The notes beneath the pieces are model-generated. The model saw only the letters and a program-made list of their open reading frames with translations. It ran no database searches and had not been told where the DNA came from. From contig NZ_FPBP01000004.1 of assembly GCF_900116705.1 (NCBI RefSeq), positions 186,001-250,000 of the forward strand: DNA of 64,000 bases, in the 5' to 3' direction. The position numbers and the translations under genes were made by a program. Within the stretch, counting starts at the first letter, position 1; every line of letters starts with the position of its first letter. Origin of the DNA: Halomonas korlensis. GTDB lineage: Bacteria > Pseudomonadota > Gammaproteobacteria > Pseudomonadales > Halomonadaceae. Shown here piece after piece: positions 13,109-22,830 of this stretch.

Positions 13109-13665
13109 GGCGTCTCCTCCCCACGCTCGGGCATCCGCTGGCTCACGCTCAGGCTGAAGCTGCGACGCTCTCCGGCTTCCAATGCCTCCACCTCGGAAAG
13201 TGACGGCTCGGATAACGCTGCCGCCGCCGCCAGCCCACGCAGCTGGTCGGAGACCTGTCGGTTGTTGTCCGCCAGCCCCGACAGACTCAGGTTATCCCCC
13301 TGGCGACGCAGGCTGGTATAGCGAACGCCGTCGACCAGGCTCGTGACCAGATCGCTGAACACATGCACGGTCTGGGCACGCCCCAGCTGCAGGCTCGTGA
13401 AGATCTCGACCTGATCGAGCATCTGCTCGCGTATCGCCTCGAGCTCGTCGATCTCGCGTATCGCGGTATCGAGCTGGCGGCTCTGGTCCTGGATATAGGC
13501 ATTGCGCTGCTGCTGGACATCATGTTGCTGCGCGTAGTAGCGGCTCATGGCATAGCCGCCACCGAGCCCGATCAGTGCCATCAGCGCCAGCGTCAGATAG
13601 AACCGCCGGCTGCGCCGACCGCGCATCTCGTCGCGCCAGGGCAGGAGATTGATCTCGATGGTCAT
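13105..13665 (-). CDS. pilN: type IV pilus inner-membrane protein binding PilM
   Basis: PilN carries the N-terminal peptide (INLLPWR, residues 5-11) that docks into the actin-like PilM on the cytoplasmic side. One membrane span follows (about 23-40), then a coiled coil and a periplasmic domain that pairs with PilO. I choose the ATG at 13665, which overlaps the pilM stop as ATGA and has TGAGG eight bases upstream. The frame extends nine codons further but would lose the family N-terminus. Length 186 residues. Confidence 0.95.
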   Translation of the reverse strand: MTIEINLLPWRDEMRGRRSRRFYLTLALMALIGLGGGYAMSRYYAQQHDVQQQRNAYIQDQSRQLDTAIREIDELEAIREQMLDQVEIFTSLQLGRAQTVHVFSDLVTSLVDGVRYTSLRRQGDNLSLSGLADNNRQVSDQLRGLAAAAALSEPSLSEVEALEAGERRSFSLSVSQRMPERGEETP

Positions 13666-14723
13666 GCGCGTGACCTCATCGCCAGACCGCACGCCGTCAG
13701 CATCGCCGGCGCATCGCCCGCCAGGGTCTGCACGTCGATGCGCGCGCTGACTTTCATGCGCTGCAGCGGGTTGGCGGTCACGACGTCCATGCCGCTTTCC
13801 TGGGACAGGCGTTCGGCCAGGCCGGGGATCACACTGGAACCACCCGCCAGCACCATGCGCTTGACCTCATGCTTGCGACCCGCCGTGTAGTAGAGCTGCA
13901 GTGAGCGTCCGACCTGCTGCACCAGGGTGTCGAGGAAAGGGTCGAGCACGCTGTGCTGATAATCCTCGGGCAGTCCGCCGCGCTTCTTGGCAAGCCCTGC
14001 CTCCTCGAGCGTCAGCCCGTAGCGGTTGCGGATCTCGTCGGTCAACTGGCGGCCGCCGAAGACGGTATCGCGGCTGTAGACGATGCGTCCCTCGCGAAGC
14101 ACGTGAAAGGCGTTCATGTTGGCACCGATATCCACCAGCGCGACGCAGTCCTCTTGACCGCTGACATCGGGCAGCTGGTGGCGCAACTCGGTAAACGCCC
14201 GCTCCATGGCGAACGACTCGACGTCCACCGCCGCGGGGGTCAAGCCCGCCTGCAGCAAGACATCGGTCAGTTGGCTGACATCCTGCTGACGACAGGCGAC
14301 CAGCAGGACATCCTGCTGGTCGCCGAAACGGGCATTGAGGCCCAGGCGCTGGAAATCGAAGGCGACTTCACTGAACGGAAAGGGAATATGCTTGTCAGAT
14401 TCGAGTTCGATACGCGCTTCTATTTCGTCGTCATTCAACGAAGCGGGTAACGTGAGCGTTTTGGTGATGGCTGCACTCGACGGTACGGCTACGGCCACAT
14501 TGCGCGAGGAGGGCCGGGCTTGCTGCACGGCACGCGTCAGCGCACTGACCACCTCGTCCATGTCGTGGATGCGCCGCTCGACCACCGCGCCCTCCCGCAG
14601 CGGGCGTACCGCGTAGCTTTCCACTTGGTAGCGGCTGCCGATCTGGCGAAGCTCGATGAGCTTGACGGTCGCCGAGGTGATGTCGACGCCGACCAAGCCC
14701 TTGCCGGACGCTTTCAAACGCAT
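13662..14723 (-). CDS. pilM: type IV pilus actin-like ATPase
   Basis: PilM is a cytoplasmic actin/FtsA-fold protein that binds ATP and the tail of PilN. The 353 residues begin near GLVGVDITSATVKLIEL (phosphate-1 loop) and contain VALVDIGANMNAF (phosphate-2 loop) and MVLAGGSSVIPGL (adenosine motif). It is first in the pilMNOPQ-aroKB operon and divergent from ponA, with 280 bases between the two starts. The ribosome site is weak (GGCGGGAT). Confidence 0.96.
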   Translation of the reverse strand: MRLKASGKGLVGVDITSATVKLIELRQIGSRYQVESYAVRPLREGAVVERRIHDMDEVVSALTRAVQQARPSSRNVAVAVPSSAAITKTLTLPASLNDDEIEARIELESDKHIPFPFSEVAFDFQRLGLNARFGDQQDVLLVACRQQDVSQLTDVLLQAGLTPAAVDVESFAMERAFTELRHQLPDVSGQEDCVALVDIGANMNAFHVLREGRIVYSRDTVFGGRQLTDEIRNRYGLTLEEAGLAKKRGGLPEDYQHSVLDPFLDTLVQQVGRSLQLYYTAGRKHEVKRMVLAGGSSVIPGLAERLSQESGMDVVTANPLQRMKVSARIDVQTLAGDAPAMLTACGLAMRSRA

Positions 14724-14744
14724 CTAGATCCCGCCCCACGCTGG

Positions 14745-14750
14745 TTTATA
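14745..14750 (-). promoter_or_regulatory. candidate -10 box for the pilM operon
   Basis: TATAAA on the minus strand, 22 bases before the pilM start, in the only AT-rich spot near the gene. No good -35 hexamer is seen at 16-18 bases, so an activator or another sigma factor may be used. Confidence 0.25.
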
Positions 14751-14904
14751 CACTTGCTACTCATCATGCTACGTCACTCACCCAGCAAGAAGACTCACGC
14801 GTTAAGGAAAATGGACGACGAAAATCATACTCCGGTACTTTAACGGGAGGTTACATGATCAGGAAGAAACTCACACGACCTATGCTGTCGCCGAATGTCA
14901 ACGC

Positions 14905-14933
14905 TGGTGGCCGCCGGCTTGGCTTCTTATAAT
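14905..14933 (+). promoter_or_regulatory. candidate promoter for ponA
   Basis: A perfect TATAAT at 14928-14933 lies 70 bases before ponA; the hexamer 17 bases upstream (TGGTGG) is a poor -35. The rest of the 280-base divergent gap shows no hairpin or operator that I can name. Confidence 0.4.
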
Positions 14934-15003
14934 GGCGACGCATCGTATTGCCTTTCTCATCGCTGCCTAACGCTCAAGTTCCCAGCACGGATACCGCGAT
15001 TTC

Positions 15004-17544
15004 ATGAAGTACCTCAGAACACTGATCCTCTCGGCCGTGTGGCTGGTGATCTCGTTGATCGCTGCCGCCGGCCTCGGGGTCGTCGGCGCCGGCCTGTACT
15101 TCGCCCCCGGCCTGCCCGATGTGCGTCAGCTACAGGATTTCGAACTGCATACGCCGCTGCGCATCTATACCCGGGATGACAAGCTGATCGGCGAGTACGG
15201 CAATGAGCGGCGCATGCCGGTCGAGTTCGAGCAGATCCCCGAGGAAATGGTTCAGGCACTGTTGTCGGCCGAGGATGCCGGCTATTTCGATCATCGCGGC
15301 GTCGATCCCAAGGCCTTGGTGCGGGCCGCGGTGGAGCTCGTTTCCAGTGGTGGTGATATTCGCTCCGGCGGCTCGACGATCACCATGCAGGTGGCACGCA
15401 ACTATCTCCTGACCCTGGAGCAGACCTTCACCCGCAAGATCCGCGAGATCCTGCTGGCACTGCAGATGGAGCAGATTCTTTCCAAGGAAGAAATCCTCGA
15501 GCTCTACGTCAACAAGATCTTCCTCGGCAATCGCGCCTATGGCATCGCCGCGGCGGCGGAAACCTACTACAGCCGCCCCCTCGAGGAACTCACGCTGGCC
15601 GAAACGGCGATGATTGCCGGCCTGCCCAAGGCCCCCTCGGCCTTCAATCCGCTGGCCAACCCCGAGCGTTCGCTGATTCGACGCAACTGGATACTGTTCC
15701 GCATGCGTGAACTGGGTTATATCGACCAGCCGACCTATGACGAGGCCGTCCAGGCGCCGGTTACCGCGCGTCGCTATGTCGCCCGCACCGAAGTCGAGGC
15801 CGACTATGTGGCCGAGATGGCGCGTCAGTTCGCCGTCGAGCGCTTCGGCGAAGAGGCGGCCTATACCGGCGGCTATCGCATCCATACCACCCTGGACAGC
15901 GAGCTTCAGCCTTATGCGCGGCGTGCGCTCGCCGAGGGGCTGATTGACTACGACATGCGTCACGGCTGGCGTGGCCCCGAACAACAGGACATTCCCCAGA
16001 GCCTGGTGGAAGCCCAGGATCGCACCGAGCGCGAGGGACTCGAGGAGGAGCTCAGCGAATCGCCTGAGGTGATGGAGACTGCCCGACGCGCCGCCGAGAG
16101 TAGCCAGACGGAGATAGAGGGCATCGAGGGCGACGTCAGCAACTGGCTGCAGGTGCTGGAGCGCACGTCTCTCCTCGGGCCGCTGGAACCGGCTATCGTG
16201 GTTGCCGCCGAAGGCCGCGAGATGCAGGTCATGGCCCGCGGCGGTGAACTGCATACGCTCGACTGGGAGGATCTCAGTTGGGCTCGCGCCTATCGTGGGC
16301 CACGTTCGCGTGGCCCTGAGCCGGCTAGCGCGGCCGAGATCGCCGCGCCGGGCGACCTGGTACGCATTCTCGAGCGTGACGGGGAGGAAGAAGATGGCTA
16401 TCGGCTCTCCCAGCGTCCGGACGCCGAAGGCTCGCTGGTGGTCATGGAGCCCGATACCGGGGCGATCCTCGCCCTGCAGGGCGGCTTCAGTTACCAGGCC
16501 AGCAAGTTCAACCGCGCGGTGCAGGCGCAGCGCCAGTCCGGCTCGATCTTCAAGCCCTTCATCTATCTGGCGGCGCTGGACAGCGGCATGATGACCGCCG
16601 CCAGTGTGGTCAACGATGCACCGGTAGTGCAGCAGGATGGCAGCAACGAACTCTGGCGTCCGGTCAACTCGAGCGGCGACTTCCTGGGCCCGATACGGCT
16701 GCGCGAGGCGCTGGCCCGCTCACGCAACCTGGTGACCATTCGCGTGCTGCAGCAGGTCGGCCTGGACGCCACCATCGACTTTCTGGAAGGCTTCGGCTTC
16801 GCCGAGAATCGCCTGCCCCGCGGGCTCTCCCTGGCGCTGGGCAGTGCCGGACTGACGCCGCTGGAAATGACCAACGCCTATGCGGTGCTGGCCAATGGCG
16901 GCTTTCAGGTCTCGCCCTGGTTCATCGAGCGCATCACCCGTGGTGACGAAGACAACGTCGTGGACGAGGCCACGCCGAGGGTCGCCTGTCGTGATTGCAG
17001 CGAAGGTCAGGAGCAAGTGGAAATCAACGGCCGCACCTACCCGGTGGCGCCTCGTGTCGCTGACCCCAGTGCGGTGTACATTCTGCGCGATATGCTGCGC
17101 GACGTGATCGAGAATGGCACCGGCCGCGCAGCATTGGCCTTGAACCGTGATGACATCGTCGGCAAGACAGGCACCACCAATGATTATCGCGACGCCTGGT
17201 TCGCCGGTTACAACAGTGATCTAGTGACCACCGTCTGGGTCGGCAAGGACAATAACGAGACCATCGCCGAGTATGGCGGCAGGGTTGCCCTGCCCATCTG
17301 GATGGATTTCATGGGCACGGCACTCGAGGATCGTCCACTGGCCATCCCGGAGGCGCCCGAGGAGATCGTCAGCGCCCGTATCGACCCCCGTACCGGTCGT
17401 CGACTCAACGATAACCAGGGCGGTGGCATGCAGGAGATCTTCCATACCGACTACTTGCCTGACTACCAGTCGCGCCGCGTCGACAGGGAGGTCGAGCAAC
17501 AGAGCGGCTCCGAGGGTACCGGCACCTACGAAGCCATTTTCTAG
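15004..17544 (+). CDS. ponA: penicillin-binding protein 1A
   Basis: A bifunctional class-A enzyme that polymerises glycan strands and cross-links peptides during cell-wall growth, anchored in the inner membrane. The 846 residues contain a membrane span (about 8-33) and a glycosyltransferase domain with catalytic Glu90 in SAEDAGYFDH and the GGSTITMQ motif. An OB/outer-partner domain (about 310-425) follows, then the transpeptidase with Ser514-x-x-Lys517 (SIFK), Ser573-Arg-Asn and Lys721-Thr-Gly. All catalytic residues are present. It is divergent from pilMNOPQ, as in Pseudomonas. Confidence 0.97.
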   Translation: MKYLRTLILSAVWLVISLIAAAGLGVVGAGLYFAPGLPDVRQLQDFELHTPLRIYTRDDKLIGEYGNERRMPVEFEQIPEEMVQALLSAEDAGYFDHRGVDPKALVRAAVELVSSGGDIRSGGSTITMQVARNYLLTLEQTFTRKIREILLALQMEQILSKEEILELYVNKIFLGNRAYGIAAAAETYYSRPLEELTLAETAMIAGLPKAPSAFNPLANPERSLIRRNWILFRMRELGYIDQPTYDEAVQAPVTARRYVARTEVEADYVAEMARQFAVERFGEEAAYTGGYRIHTTLDSELQPYARRALAEGLIDYDMRHGWRGPEQQDIPQSLVEAQDRTEREGLEEELSESPEVMETARRAAESSQTEIEGIEGDVSNWLQVLERTSLLGPLEPAIVVAAEGREMQVMARGGELHTLDWEDLSWARAYRGPRSRGPEPASAAEIAAPGDLVRILERDGEEEDGYRLSQRPDAEGSLVVMEPDTGAILALQGGFSYQASKFNRAVQAQRQSGSIFKPFIYLAALDSGMMTAASVVNDAPVVQQDGSNELWRPVNSSGDFLGPIRLREALARSRNLVTIRVLQQVGLDATIDFLEGFGFAENRLPRGLSLALGSAGLTPLEMTNAYAVLANGGFQVSPWFIERITRGDEDNVVDEATPRVACRDCSEGQEQVEINGRTYPVAPRVADPSAVYILRDMLRDVIENGTGRAALALNRDDIVGKTGTTNDYRDAWFAGYNSDLVTTVWVGKDNNETIAEYGGRVALPIWMDFMGTALEDRPLAIPEAPEEIVSARIDPRTGRRLNDNQGGGMQEIFHTDYLPDYQSRRVDREVEQQSGSEGTGTYEAIF

Positions 17545-17630
17545 CGCCCCGGCGGCAGGGATGCCGCCGTCCTCCTCATCATCGCCGATCACGTCATACG
17601 AGTTGATCACCGGTCATCCGGGAAACCGAC

Positions 17631-18395
17631 ATGCCACATCCTGCAATACGCCGCACGAGGCTCGCGCGGCTGTCACTGTGCATCCTTGCGGTTATCGCCG
17701 GCAGAGCGCAAGCCTATCCGTTCTATGCCCCACCGCCGCCCGAAGAGGATGCCGCCAGCTTCTCCGGAGACGCCGAACTCGGCTTCACCCACCTCTCGGG
17801 CAATACCGACAGCCAGACCCTTATCGGCAAGGGTCAGCTGACCTGGCTGACCGGTGACTGGACCCACACCCTGCGCGGCGAAGTGCGTAACGTCTCCCGT
17901 AACGGCGGGACCAGCGCCGAGCAATACATCGTCGCCGGTCGCGAACGCTACGAGCTCGATGGCCCGCACTATATCTTCGGCTTCGCACGCTGGGAGAAGG
18001 ACCGGTTCAGTGGTTACGACCAGCAGGCAACGGCCATCAGCGGCTACGGTCGCGACCTGATCAATAGCGAGCGCCACCTGCTCTCACTCGAGGGCGGCCC
18101 AGGCATCCGCCATGACCGCCTTGAGGAGGGACAGAACGAGTTGCGTGGCGTGGCCTACGGCGCTCTGGCCTATGAGTGGGCTTTCTCGGAGCATTCCAGC
18201 CTGGAGCAGGAGCTCTCGGTAGAAGCGACCAGCACAAACGTGACATCACGCTCGCTTTCGTCGCTCACGGCGCGGCTCAACTCGCACCTGGCGCTGAAGC
18301 TGTCGCATGAAGTCAAGGATAATTCCGACCCGCCCGACAATGCCGATGCCCGCACCGACCAGACCACCAGCGCCTCGCTGCTGTACAGCTGGTAG
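17631..18395 (+). CDS. DUF481 (YdiY-like) outer-membrane protein
   Basis: A 254-residue protein with a signal peptide ending near GRAQA (residue 28). It then has an alternating beta-strand pattern typical of the DUF481 family of small outer-membrane barrels, ending in an aromatic residue (LLYSW). The E. coli member YdiY is annotated as salt-induced, which would suit a halophile, but the molecular role is unknown. The N-terminal region FSGDAELGFTHLSGNTDSQT carries the family's 'GNT' strand. It stands alone after ponA and is followed by a strong terminator. Confidence 0.8.
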   Translation: MPHPAIRRTRLARLSLCILAVIAGRAQAYPFYAPPPPEEDAASFSGDAELGFTHLSGNTDSQTLIGKGQLTWLTGDWTHTLRGEVRNVSRNGGTSAEQYIVAGRERYELDGPHYIFGFARWEKDRFSGYDQQATAISGYGRDLINSERHLLSLEGGPGIRHDRLEEGQNELRGVAYGALAYEWAFSEHSSLEQELSVEATSTNVTSRSLSSLTARLNSHLALKLSHEVKDNSDPPDNADARTDQTTSASLLYSW

Positions 18396-18420
18396 TGCCG
18401 TTTCGTCATGACATGACGAC

Positions 18421-18444
18421 GACGCCGGCCCAAGGGCCGGCGTC
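18421..18444 (+). terminator. strong hairpin between the DUF481 gene and malic enzyme
   Basis: An 11-bp perfect stem (GACGCCGGCCC / GGGCCGGCGTC) with a 2-base spacer, followed by ATTATTT on the plus strand. It is preceded directly by the palindrome TCGTCATG-A-CATGACGA (18403-18419). It ends the DUF481 gene and may also stop read-through from the convergent malic enzyme gene. Confidence 0.75.
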
Positions 18445-18478
18445 ATTATTTCCGCCATCTATGCCGTCGCGTCAAGAC

Positions 18479-19747
18479 TCAGCCGCCATAGACATCGTCC
18501 ACCGTCTTGAGCGGATAGTGCGTCGGATAGGGCTTGCGCGCCACGCCGGAATCCACCGCCGCCTGGGCCACGGCCGAGGAGACCCGGTCGAGCAGCCTGA
18601 CGTCCACCGGGGTGGGAATGATGTAGTCGGGGCCGAAGCTCATGCTCTGCATCTCGTAGGCCTCGAGCACCTCGGCGGGAACCGGCTCGCGCGCCAGGTC
18701 CTTGAGCGCATGCACGGCCGCCACTTTCATCTCCTCGTTGATACGCGTCGCGCGTACGTCGAGGGCGCCGCGGAAGATGAAGGGAAAGCCCAGCACGTTG
18801 TTGACCTGGTTGGGATAATCGGAGCGACCGGTGGCCATGATCACATCCGGTCGCGCCTCGCGGGCCACGTCGGGATGGATTTCGGGGTCTGGATTGGTAC
18901 AGGCGAACACCACCGGGTTGGGCGCCATCTTGCGAATGTGCCCGGCGTTCATCAGCCCCGGGCCCGAGAGGCCGATGAAGACGTCCGCGCCGTCGATGGC
19001 ATCGTCCAGCGTGCGCTGATCGGTCTGCACGGCAAACATCGCCTTGTACTGGTTGAGATCCGTCCTGCCGGCGTGAATCACCCCCTTGCGATCGAGCATC
19101 ACGATGTTGTCGGCGTGTGCGCCACAGGAGACCAGCAGCTTCATGCAGGCGATCGCCGCGGCGCCAGCACCGAGGCAGACGATGCGAGCGCTGTCCAATG
19201 ACTTGCCGGCGATCTCCAGCGCATTGAGCATGCCCGCAACGGTGACGATGGCCGTGCCGTGCTGGTCGTCATGGAAGACCGGGATGTTGCACTGCTCGAT
19301 GAGCGCCTGCTCGATCTCGAAGCATTCGGGGGCCTTGATGTCCTCGAGGTTGATCCCGCCCCAGGTATCGGCGATGCGCGCCACCGTATCGATGAATGCC
19401 TGCGGGCTCTCGGCATTGACTTCGATGTCCACCGAGTTGATGCCGGCAAACCGCTTGAACAGCACGCCCTTGCCTTCCATCACCGGCTTGCTGGCCAGTG
19501 GTCCCAGGTTGCCGAGGCCGAGGATGGCAGAGCCATCGGAGATCACTGCCACCAGGTTGCCCTTGCCGGTGTAGCGGTAAGCGTTCTCGGGATCGCGAGC
19601 GATCTCGCGCACCGGCTCGGCGACACCCGGGCTGTAGGCCAGAGACAGATCCCGGGCGGTGGCGGTGGGCTTGGTCAGTTCTACGGAAAGCTTTCCGGGA
19701 ATCGGCTTGGCGTGATAGTCCAATGCGGCCTTTCTTGCGTCAGTCAT
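18479..19747 (-). CDS. maeB: NADP-type malic enzyme, short form
   Basis: Oxidatively decarboxylates malate to pyruvate, giving NADPH. At 422 residues it has only the malic-enzyme domains and lacks the C-terminal phosphotransacetylase-like domain of the 750-residue E. coli MaeB; Pseudomonas has a similar short enzyme next to ponA. SPGVAEPV is the family N-terminal signature. VISDGSAILGLGNLG and HDDQHGTAIV are the substrate/metal regions, and VCLGAGAAA is the NAD(P) Rossmann turn. The cofactor preference is inferred, not read. A good promoter lies at 19784-19812. Confidence 0.9.
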   Translation of the reverse strand: MTDARKAALDYHAKPIPGKLSVELTKPTATARDLSLAYSPGVAEPVREIARDPENAYRYTGKGNLVAVISDGSAILGLGNLGPLASKPVMEGKGVLFKRFAGINSVDIEVNAESPQAFIDTVARIADTWGGINLEDIKAPECFEIEQALIEQCNIPVFHDDQHGTAIVTVAGMLNALEIAGKSLDSARIVCLGAGAAAIACMKLLVSCGAHADNIVMLDRKGVIHAGRTDLNQYKAMFAVQTDQRTLDDAIDGADVFIGLSGPGLMNAGHIRKMAPNPVVFACTNPDPEIHPDVAREARPDVIMATGRSDYPNQVNNVLGFPFIFRGALDVRATRINEEMKVAAVHALKDLAREPVPAEVLEAYEMQSMSFGPDYIIPTPVDVRLLDRVSSAVAQAAVDSGVARKPYPTHYPLKTVDDVYGG

Positions 19748-19783
19748 GCGGAAGGTCCGATATGCTGTGGCGAAAGTGAACTC

Positions 19784-19812
19784 AGAATATAGAAAATATT
19801 TCCATTTCTCAA
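19784..19812 (-). promoter_or_regulatory. candidate sigma-70 promoter for malic enzyme
   Basis: TTGAGA and TATTCT on the minus strand, separated by exactly 17 bases within an AT-rich patch, about 37 bases before the start codon. One of the best promoter matches in the window. Confidence 0.55.
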
Positions 19813-19978
19813 CGCGGAAGCGCTCTCCCGCTTGTCACAAGGGCGGTCGAGACGTTATGGCGCGGGACTCGAGAGCGCTGGAAACCTGCCTGTGGTCCGT
19901 GAGGTAATGATGGAGGTATTGCTGACGAGTATGGCACAAGGCGCGCGCTCGCATGGGGCATCGCGTAAACGAGCAAAA
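19813..19978. other. intergenic stretch with no gene seen
   Basis: Between the malic enzyme promoter and the rpmE terminator I see short open frames but none with a ribosome site or protein-like composition, and no strong hairpin. It is part of a 313-base gap between genes. Confidence 0.4.
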
Positions 19979-20000
19979 GACCCGCCAGCAGGGGCGGGTC
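19979..20000 (-). terminator. rho-independent terminator of rpmE
   Basis: GACCCGCC and GGCGGGTC form an 8-bp stem with a 6-base loop, followed on the minus strand by TTTTGCTC, 60 bases after the rpmE stop. Confidence 0.8.
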
Positions 20001-20060
20001 TCGGACGAGCGATGACGGCGACATGACACAAGCCCGCCTTGTCGCGTCGCGAGGCCGTGA

Positions 20061-20276
20061 TCAGCCCCGCTTGACGGCAGCACCGAAACGCTTGTTGAAG
20101 CGCTCGACGCGACCACCCGTGGTCGCCTGCTTCTGCTTGCCGGTATAGAAGGGATGGCACTGCGAGCAGACGTCCAGAGAGAAATCGTGGTTGGAGGTGG
20201 AGCCCACTTCGAAGGTGGCGCCACAGGAACAGGTCGCGTTGACCATCTTGTAATCCGGATGGATAGCTTGTTTCAT
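20061..20276 (-). CDS. rpmE: 50S ribosomal protein L31, zinc type
   Basis: A 71-residue large-subunit protein. Starting at the ATG at 20276 gives [11 protein letters not shown], matching the family. Cys16, Cys18, Cys37 and Cys40 are all present, so this is the zinc-binding (C+) form that can be replaced by a zinc-free paralogue under zinc starvation. The KCHPF-like QCHPFYTGK and VERFNKRF segments are conserved. An in-frame ATG four codons upstream (20288) is possible. It is transcribed alone, divergent from priA, and ends at a clear terminator. Confidence 0.96.
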   Translation of the reverse strand: MKQAIHPDYKMVNATCSCGATFEVGSTSNHDFSLDVCSQCHPFYTGKQKQATTGGRVERFNKRFGAAVKRG

Positions 20277-20491
20277 CTTGAGCCTCATGGAGCGGTATGC
20301 CGCCACCTGATCATCTGCCAGGCACCGCATACGGGTTGACTATCGGTTGTCCGTGAACCGTACATGCGAACCGGTTTTCTCCCCTGCCCTTTTTCTGGCG
20401 TACTTTCTTCTTGCGTACTCGCGCGTGCCTTATTTCCGCTCGCGTACCCGGGGAGGCGCAGCATTTTAGCAGATCCGCCGCCGGAGGCCAA

Positions 20492-22732
20492 TTGCCACAG
20501 ACCCCTCATCCCGCACCACGCGTGCTGGGCATCGCCATCCCGTCGCCGCTGCGTCGGTTGTTCGACTATCGCCCCTGCGGCGAGGCGCCCAGTGGCGGCT
20601 GGCAGCCCGGCATTCGCGTTCGCGTGCCCTTCGGCAGACGCCAACTCGTCGGCGTGGTGATCGAATGCCGCAATGACAGCGAGCTGGCGTTGAAGGATCT
20701 GAAACCCATCGACGCCTGCCTCGACGCCACTCCCCTACCGGCGGATTGGCTGTGGCTGTGCCGCTTCACCGCCCGTTATTACCAGCATCCCCTCGGCGAC
20801 ACCCTGCACCAGGCGATGCCGGTCCTGCTGCGCCAGGGCCGCCCCCTGACCGCCCGCACCCGAGAGCGCTGGCGGCTCACCGCGGTCGGACAGGCAGCCG
20901 ACGCCGCCGAGCTTGCACGCGCACCGCGACAGGCGGCACTGCTGGCGATGCTGCACCAGCACCCGCATGGCCTGGGCACCCAGGCGATCCTCGCCCAGTC
21001 ATTCACGCGCGAGCAGCTGCGCGCGCTGGTCGACAAGGGCTTGCTCAGCCGCCTTGAGGAGCCGGCCACCGCTCACCCAAGGGACAGCACCGGCGCTCGG
21101 CTCGCCGAGCCGGCCATCCCCCTCAATCGCGAGCAAAGCGTGGCGCTGGCCGCGCTCCATGAAGGCCTTGACCGCTATCACCCCTGCCTGCTGGAAGGCG
21201 TGACGGGAAGCGGCAAGACCGAGGTCTACCTGCAACTGATCGAAGCCGTGGTCGGCCAGGGCCGCCAGGCGCTGGTGCTGGTGCCCGAGATCGGCCTCAC
21301 CCCCCAGACCCTGGCGCGCTTTCGCCAACGCTTTCGCGTCCCGGTAGTGGCACTGCACTCGGGGCTCACCGACCACGAGCGCTTCGACGCCTGGGAGGCC
21401 GCCGCGAGCGGACGAGCGCCCATCGTCATCGGCACCCGCTCGGCGATCTTCACCCCCCTGGCACGCCCGGGGGTGATCATCGTCGATGAAGAGCACGACG
21501 GCTCCTTCAAGCAGCAGGACGGCCTGCGCTATCACGCCCGCGATCTTGCCGTGGCGCGTGCCCACCACCACGCCATCCCCTTGTTATTGGGCAGTGCCAC
21601 GCCATCGCTCGAGAGCCTGTCGCGCGCCCGCAGCGGCGACTGGCGCCACCTCACCCTGACCCAGCGCGCCAGCCGCCATGCCCCCGCCCGGCTGGAGCTG
21701 GTCGACCTGCGCGGCAGGCCCCGCCAGGGCGGGCTGATCCCGCCGGTCATCGAGACGATCCGCGAAACACTGGCAGCCGGACATCAGGTCCTGGTGTTCA
21801 TCAACCGCCGCGGCTTCGCTCCCACGCTGGCCTGCCATGCCTGCGGCTGGCTCGCCGAGTGCGACCACTGCGACGCCCGCATGACCCTGCACCGCCAGCC
21901 TCCGCTGCTGGCCTGCCATCACTGCGACCGGCGGCGTGTCCTGCCCGAGGCCTGCCCCAAGTGCGCCAGCATCGACCTGCGCCCGCTGGGCAGCGGCACC
22001 GAGCGCACCGAGGAGACGCTTGCCGGCCTCTTTCCCAAGGTGCCGGTACATCGCATTGACCGCGACAGCACTCGCCGCCGCGACGCCTTCGAACAGGTGC
22101 TGGCCGAGCTGCGCCGCGGCGAGCCCTGCCTGCTGGTGGGTACCCAGATGCTCGCCAAGGGGCATCATCTGCCTCACGTCACCCTGGTGGTGGTGGTCAA
22201 TGCCGATGCCGGCCTGTATGCCAGCGATTTCCGTGCCCTGGAACAGAGCGCTCAGCTGCTGATTCAGGTGGCCGGCCGGGCCGGGCGCGCCGATCATCCC
22301 GGTCGCGTGCTGGTGCAGACCCTGCACGGCGATGACCCGCACCTGCAGACGCTGGCCGAGCAAGGCTATGCGGCGCTGGCCGATCAACTGCTGGAGGAGC
22401 GGCGCGCCGCCGGCCTGCCCCCCTTTCGTTTTCTCGCCCTGCTGCGCCTGGAAAGCCCCCGCGAGGACGCGGTCAGCGCTCTGGGCCATCAGGTGGCCGA
22501 GGCGCTGCGCCAATGGCTCGCGTCGCGTCGGCTCGAGGTCGGCTGCCTGGGTCCGGTGCCCGCGCCCATGGAGCGCCGCCAGAACCGCTATCATGCCCAG
22601 CTGATGCTTACCAGCGAGCGCCGCAGCCGCCTCCACGAAGCCGGCGCCTGGTTGACCGCCTGGCTGGAGGCCTCACCTGAGGCGCGACGGGTGAGATGGT
22701 CGCTGGATATCGACCCGCAGACCCTGAGCTGA
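20492..22732 (+). CDS. priA: primosomal protein N' (replication restart helicase)
   Basis: PriA recognises stalled forks and reloads the replicative helicase. The 746-residue form starts at a TTG at 20492 preceded by GGAGG at four bases, giving LPQTPHPAP as N-terminus. Earlier in-frame codons lack a ribosome site. Domains in order are the 3'-DNA-end binding domain with [13 protein letters not shown] (about 15-110), a winged-helix region, and the helicase with Walker A GSGKTE (Lys242) and DEEH. A zinc module of eight cysteines (CHACGW to ACPKC) follows, then the second helicase lobe ([12 protein letters not shown]) and the C-terminal domain. Confidence 0.95.
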   Translation: MPQTPHPAPRVLGIAIPSPLRRLFDYRPCGEAPSGGWQPGIRVRVPFGRRQLVGVVIECRNDSELALKDLKPIDACLDATPLPADWLWLCRFTARYYQHPLGDTLHQAMPVLLRQGRPLTARTRERWRLTAVGQAADAAELARAPRQAALLAMLHQHPHGLGTQAILAQSFTREQLRALVDKGLLSRLEEPATAHPRDSTGARLAEPAIPLNREQSVALAALHEGLDRYHPCLLEGVTGSGKTEVYLQLIEAVVGQGRQALVLVPEIGLTPQTLARFRQRFRVPVVALHSGLTDHERFDAWEAAASGRAPIVIGTRSAIFTPLARPGVIIVDEEHDGSFKQQDGLRYHARDLAVARAHHHAIPLLLGSATPSLESLSRARSGDWRHLTLTQRASRHAPARLELVDLRGRPRQGGLIPPVIETIRETLAAGHQVLVFINRRGFAPTLACHACGWLAECDHCDARMTLHRQPPLLACHHCDRRRVLPEACPKCASIDLRPLGSGTERTEETLAGLFPKVPVHRIDRDSTRRRDAFEQVLAELRRGEPCLLVGTQMLAKGHHLPHVTLVVVVNADAGLYASDFRALEQSAQLLIQVAGRAGRADHPGRVLVQTLHGDDPHLQTLAEQGYAALADQLLEERRAAGLPPFRFLALLRLESPREDAVSALGHQVAEALRQWLASRRLEVGCLGPVPAPMERRQNRYHAQLMLTSERRSRLHEAGAWLTAWLEASPEARRVRWSLDIDPQTLS

Positions 22733-22830
22733 CAGCGGGAGGGTTTAAAGCCTGGCCCCGATTGCCGATAATACGCCGCACTGCCAAGCGGCCCCTTCGC
22801 GACCCGCGACACTGGACACCGGAATCCTTC

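Noticed and set aside
14855..14932. 25-codon frame with GGGAGG upstream, before ponA
   Set aside because: Its end overlaps the best -10 box of ponA, so it would need a separate upstream promoter; no amino-acid bias. Probably chance.
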